DNA of 64,000 nt from Siphonodentalium dalli (Eukaryota; Mollusca; Scaphopoda; Gadilida; Siphonodentaliidae). Position 1 is the stretch's first letter, and each line of letters opens with the position of its first letter. The stretch is taken from positions 70,967,980-71,031,979 of the forward strand of contig CP136063.1 of NCBI GenBank assembly GCA_032622095.1. The letters are read 5' to 3'. Of the stretch, positions 59,301 to 64,000 are shown one piece after another. Below the pieces are notes generated by a model. It saw only the letters and a list, made by a program, of their open reading frames with translations. It did not search any database and had not been told where the DNA came from. The position numbers were made by a program, and so were the translations under genes.

Positions 59301-62300
59301 GATTATTGGAAAGCATATGGGCCCAAATTCAAACTTGACGGCTAAAATCTCCGCCATTTTCCAACGGATTTACGATCTGTTTTCAGCTTCGAGATCGGCT
59401 GATGTTGCAGATGTTATATTCCAAGTTTCATCTGATTCGGAGAAGAATAAAAAATTGGTACCACGGACCACCCCTCCCCAGACCCACAATAATGAGCCGA
59501 CACTGTCAAAAATTGGCCCAACGCGTGCCCTCTTCAGTCCGCACACATTTGCATTTCAGATGACATCGTATGTTCGATATCTTCGGAGGAGATGTGGTCA
59601 CAAGCACATGGGCCCAAAATTGCAAAGTTTGACGGCCTGCAATTATTTCAGTTTTCGATGGATTTTCGAAATTCTTTCAGTTTCTAGATCGGCTGATGTT
59701 GCAGATGATATATTTCAAGTTTCATCTGATTCCGAGAAGAATTAAAAATTGGTACCACGGACCACCCCTCCCCAGACCCACACTAATGAAGCGAAACTGG
59801 CAAAATTTGGCCCACCGCGTGCCCCCTTCCGTCCGCACACGTTGGCGTGTCAGATGTCATCCTATGTTCGATATCTTCGGAGGAGATGTGTACACAAGCA
59901 CATGGGCCCAAATTGCAAACTTTGAGGGCCCGTAACTCTTGCATTTCTTCTCGGATTTCAAAAATCCTTTCCGGTATGGGTTTGTTTTCGTTCGGGAAAT
60001 ACATAAACTTAAATAGATGAATGTCAATCAAAATTTTATTTTGCGAAAATGTTGGCCCCCCACCCCAGTGTCAAAATATATGTCCGACCCTGTCAAATTT
60101 TCCTTCTCTGACTAAACTGACAACTGTCAACACGACTATGAAAACCACATGCAGTTATCTGGAATGATACAAGAGGACAACAGAGTACAATCAAATAGAG
60201 GTTTGCCAACTATGGGCGGTAACTCCTCAGGGAAAGCGCGGACACAAGTTTTGATGCCCGTGGGCAGTAGGGCATATCGAGGTGTGCATACGGTCCAATT
60301 TTCGATGCTCTGCTCCTTATAATTTCCGAGATAATAAAATCACATATTTTTATATAAAGGGAGATAACTCCGTGGGATAAACGCGGACAATATTCGTTAT
60401 GAGCCAAAGGCATAAAACTCATTTACCCCAATATACTTACCAATCTTGAGTTTTCTAATCCTAATACTTTCAGATATTAGGGAGTTGAAAAATAGTATAG
60501 TATAATAATAATGAAAAATAATCGAAAAAGGGCCATAACTCTGTCAAAAGATATTGGACCAACATCCGGATACCATTATTTCTAGTAGACCTTAGATGCC
60601 TATATTCGCTAGAGATTTCGCGGTCCTCCTCCCATTAGTGTCTGAGTATTTCCAATTAAACAGAAAACGGCCGCAGTAGAAACACAATATACTTCCTTGG
60701 TTACACCATGGAAGTATAATAATAGGGAACAATCATGAGTGGAAAGAATCGCAGTTTATGGACGGAAAATATGAAGTATGGTGATTATATGTTGTCCTAA
60801 CATGTGTAGGTTGATCTCAAGTGTTTGGACGTGACCCCACCCCTGTCTCGAAATTGGGTGACGGGATTGGGAAAACATCAACCCCTGGTACAAAATGCTA
60901 AGTTTGAGGCCCTGTAACTCCGTTAATTTCCAACGGATTTTAAAATTGTTTCCAGTTTTGTGAGTTGCTGCTGACATAGATTGCATAGTGTAAATGTCAT
61001 CTGATTTGGAGACGGATAACACTTTGATTATTGGAAAGCATATGGGCCCAAATTCAAACTTGACGGCTAAAATCTCCGCCATTTTCCAACGGATTTACGA
61101 TCTGTTTTCAGCTTCGAGATCGGCTGATGTTGCAGATGTTATATTCCAAGTTTCATCTGATTCGGAGAAGAATAAAAAATTGGTACCACGGACCACCCCT
61201 CCCCAGACCCACAATAATGAGCCGACACTGTCAAAAATTGGCCCAACGCGTGCCCTCTTCAGTCCGCACACATTTGCATTTCAGATGACATCGTATGTTC
61301 GATATCTTCGGAGGAGATGTGGTCACAAGCACATGGGCCCAAAATTGCAAAGTTTGACGGCCTGCAATTATTTCAGTTTTCGATGGATTTTCGAAATTCT
61401 TTCAGTTTCTAGATCGGCTGATGTTGCAGATGATATATTTCAAGTTTCATCTGATTCCGAGAAGAATTAAAAATTGGTACCACGGACCACCCCTCCCCAG
61501 ACCCACACTAATGAAGCGAAACTGGCAAAATTTGGCCCACCGCGTGCCCCCTTCCGTCCGCACACGTTGGCGTGTCAGATGTCATCCTATGTTCGATATC
61601 TTCGGAGGAGATGTGTACACAAGCACATGGGCCCAAATTGCAAACTTTGAGGGCCCGTAACTCTTGCATTTCTTCTCGGATTTCAAAAATCCTTTCCGGT
61701 ATGGGTTTGTTTTCGTTCGGGAAATACATAAACTTAAATAGATGAATGTCAATCAAAATTTTATTTTGCGAAAATGTTGGCCCCCCACCCCAGTGTCAAA
61801 ATATATGTCCGACCCTGTCAAATTTTCCTTCTCTGACTAAACTGACAACTGTCAACACGACTATGAAAACCACATGCAGTTATCTGGAATGATACAAGAG
61901 GACAACAGAGTACAATCAAATAGAGGTTTGCCAACTATGGGCGGTAACTCCTCAGGGAAAGCGCGGACACAAGTTTTGATGCCCGTGGGCAGTAGGGCAT
62001 ATCGAGGTGTGCATACGGTCCAATTTTCGATGCTCTGCTCCTTATAATTTCCGAGATAATAAAATCACATATTTTTATATAAAGGGAGATAACTCCGTGG
62101 GATAAACGCGGACAATATTCGTTATGAGCCAAAGGCATAAAACTCATTTACCCCAATATACTTACCAATCTTGAGTTTTCTAATCCTAATACTTTCAGAT
62201 ATTAGGAAGTTGAAAAATAGTATAGTATAATAATAATGAAAAATAATCGAAAAAGGGCCATAACTCTGTCAAAAGATATTGGACCAACATCCGGATACCA

Positions 62301-64000
62301 TTATTTCTAGTAGACCTTAGATGCCTATATTCGCTAGAGATTTCGCGGTCCTCCTCCCATTAGTGTCTGAGTATTTCCAATTAAACAGAAAACGGCCGCA
62401 GTAGAAAAACAATATACTTCCTTGGTTACACCATGGAAGTATAATAATAGGGAACAATCATGAGTGGAAAGAATCGCAGTTTATGGACGGAAAATATGAA
62501 GTATGGTGATTATATGTTGTCCTAACATGTGTAGGTTGATCTCAAGTGTTTGGACGTGACCCCACCCCTGTCTCGAAATTGGGTGACGGGATTGGGAAAA
62601 CATCAACCCCTGGTACAAAATGCTAAGTTTGAGGCCCTGTAACTCCGTTAATTTCCAACGGATTTTAAAATTGTTTCCAGTTTTGTGAGTTGCTGCTGAC
62701 ATAGATTGCATAGTGTAAATTTCATCTGATTTGGAGACGGATAACACTTTGATTATTGGAAAGCATATGGGCCCAAATTCAAACTTGACGGCTAAAATCT
62801 CCGCCATTTTCCAACGGATTTACGATCTGTTTTCAGCTTCGAGATCGGCTGATGTTGCAGATGTTATATTCCAAGTTTCATCTGATTCGGAGAAGAATAA
62901 AAAATTGGTACCACGGACCACCCCTCCCCAGACCCACAATAATGAGCCGACACTGTCAAAAATTGGCCCAACGCGTGCCCTCTTTAGTCCGCACACATTT
63001 GCATTTCAGATGACATCGTATGTTCGATATCTTCGGAGGAGATGTGGTCACAAGCACATGGGCCCAAAATTGCAAAGTTTGACGGCCTGCAATTATTTCA
63101 GTTTTCGATGGATTTTCGAAATTCTTTCAGTTTCTAGATCGGCTGATGTTGCAGATGATATATTTCAAGTTTCATCTGATTCCGAGAAGAATTAAAAATT
63201 GGTACCACGGACCACCCCTCCCCAGACCCACACTAATGAAGCGAAACTGGCAAAATTTGGCCCACCGCGTGCCCCCTTCCGTCCGCACACGTTGGCGTGT
63301 CAGATGTCATCCTATGTTCGATATCTTCGGAGGAGATGTGTACACAAGCACATGGGCCCAAATTGCAAACTTTGAGGGCCCGTAACTCTTGCATTTCTTC
63401 TCGGATTTCAAAAATCCTTTCCGGTATGGGTTTGTTTTCGTTCGGGAAATACATAAACTTAAATAGATGAATGTCAATCAAAATTTTATTTTGCGAAAAT
63501 GTTGGCCCCCCACCCCAGTGTCAAAATATATGTCCGACCCTGTCAAATTTTCCTTCTCTGACTAAACTGACAACTGTCAACACGACTATGAAAACCACAT
63601 GCAGTTATCTGGAATGATACAAGAGGACAACAGAGTACAATCAAATAGAGGTTTGCCAACTATGGGCGGTAACTCCTCAGGGAAAGCGCGGACACAAGTT
63701 TTGATGCCCGTGGGCAGTAGGGCATATCGAGGTGTGCATACGGTCCAATTTTCGATGCTCTGCTCCTTATAATTTCCGAGATAATAAAATCACATATTTT
63801 TATATAAAGGGAGATAACTCCGTGGGATAAACGCGGACAATATTCGTTATGAGCCAAAGGCATAAAACTCATTTACCCCAATATACTTACCAATCTTGAG
63901 TTTTCTAATCCTAATACTTTCAGATATTAGGAAGTTGAAAAATAGTATAGTATAATAATAATGAAAAATAATCGAAAAAGGGCCATAACTCTGTCAAAAG
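50337..64000 (+). repeat. 1725-bp macrosatellite, array 2 (continues past the window)
   Basis: Same unit and strand as array 1. A 5'-truncated piece runs 50337-51897; full units start at 51898, 53623, 55348, 57073, 58798, 60523 and 62248, and 28 bp of the next start at 63973. Period is exactly 1725 with no indels. Shared substitutions: T at 50910, 52635, 54360 and 62985; A at 51857, 53582, 55307, 62207 and 63932; C at 57233, 58958 and 60683; G at 59271 and 60996; C at 55411 only. The three consecutive units with C, two of which also carry G, are bounded on both sides by T/A-type units, which indicates duplication or conversion of neighbouring units. Confidence 0.97.

Noticed and set aside
3011-64000. 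Regular repeats considered as CRISPR-like arrays
   Set aside because: Units are far too long (140-1725 bp), have no short repeat/unique spacer alternation, and lie in eukaryotic sequence without associated genes.
1-64000. Telomeric repeats or rRNA/5S/histone gene clusters as the basis for the arrays
   Set aside because: No TTAGGG runs and no recognisable rRNA, 5S or histone sequence in any of the tandem units.

Overview
The window looks like eukaryotic, metazoan, satellite-rich non-coding DNA. There are no operons, no long open reading frames and no bacterial signals. AT-rich single-copy-like stretches alternate with several unrelated tandem arrays and with degraded non-LTR retrotransposon pieces. 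Phrases such as GGGAGATAACTCC and AAGGGCCATAACTCTG, and 3' tails made of an (AATAAT)n-like run, GAAGAATTACAATA and a hairpin, remind me of repeats common in molluscs, especially bivalves (pearl/Helentron-like elements). I therefore suggest a mollusc or other lophotrochozoan; the species cannot be named from this sequence.

Layout. (1) 1-3010: diverged copies of a roughly 0.65 kb interspersed repeat, tails carrying perfect hairpins, and a short minisatellite. (2) 3011-22160: eleven head-to-tail copies of a 1725-bp unit plus a 175-bp stub, almost identical and without a single length change. (3) 22161-50336: a 28.2-kb island. It holds AT-rich sequence with one weak two-exon gene candidate (22.2-28.8 kb), two LINE 3'-end fragments (29.2-30.7 kb), degraded composite repeats (30.7-32.3 kb), a GC-rich satellite of about 140 bp broken into blocks by a 483-bp repeat and other duplicated pieces (32.3-46.8 kb), a non-autonomous DNA transposon with terminal inverted repeats (34.07-34.85 kb), and a six-copy 549-bp array (46.8-50.05 kb). 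(4) 50337-64000: the same 1725-bp satellite again, same strand, running off the window end.

The most notable point is how the pieces join. The left array stops, and the right array restarts, inside the same 29-nt hairpin of the 1725-bp unit. The two edges share an 11-bp direct repeat (ATATACTTCCT). The 175-bp stub plus the 1561-bp first piece of the right array equals one unit plus exactly those 11 bp. The 28-kb island therefore looks like a segment placed into, or captured within, one originally continuous array at a hairpin. Hairpins of the same family, with a constant outer stem and changed but still paired inner stems, also mark the tails of the repeats in the first 3 kb.

No functional gene set or pathway can be supported. 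The interest lies in satellite biology: hairpin-linked amplification, local homogenisation, and nested insertion.
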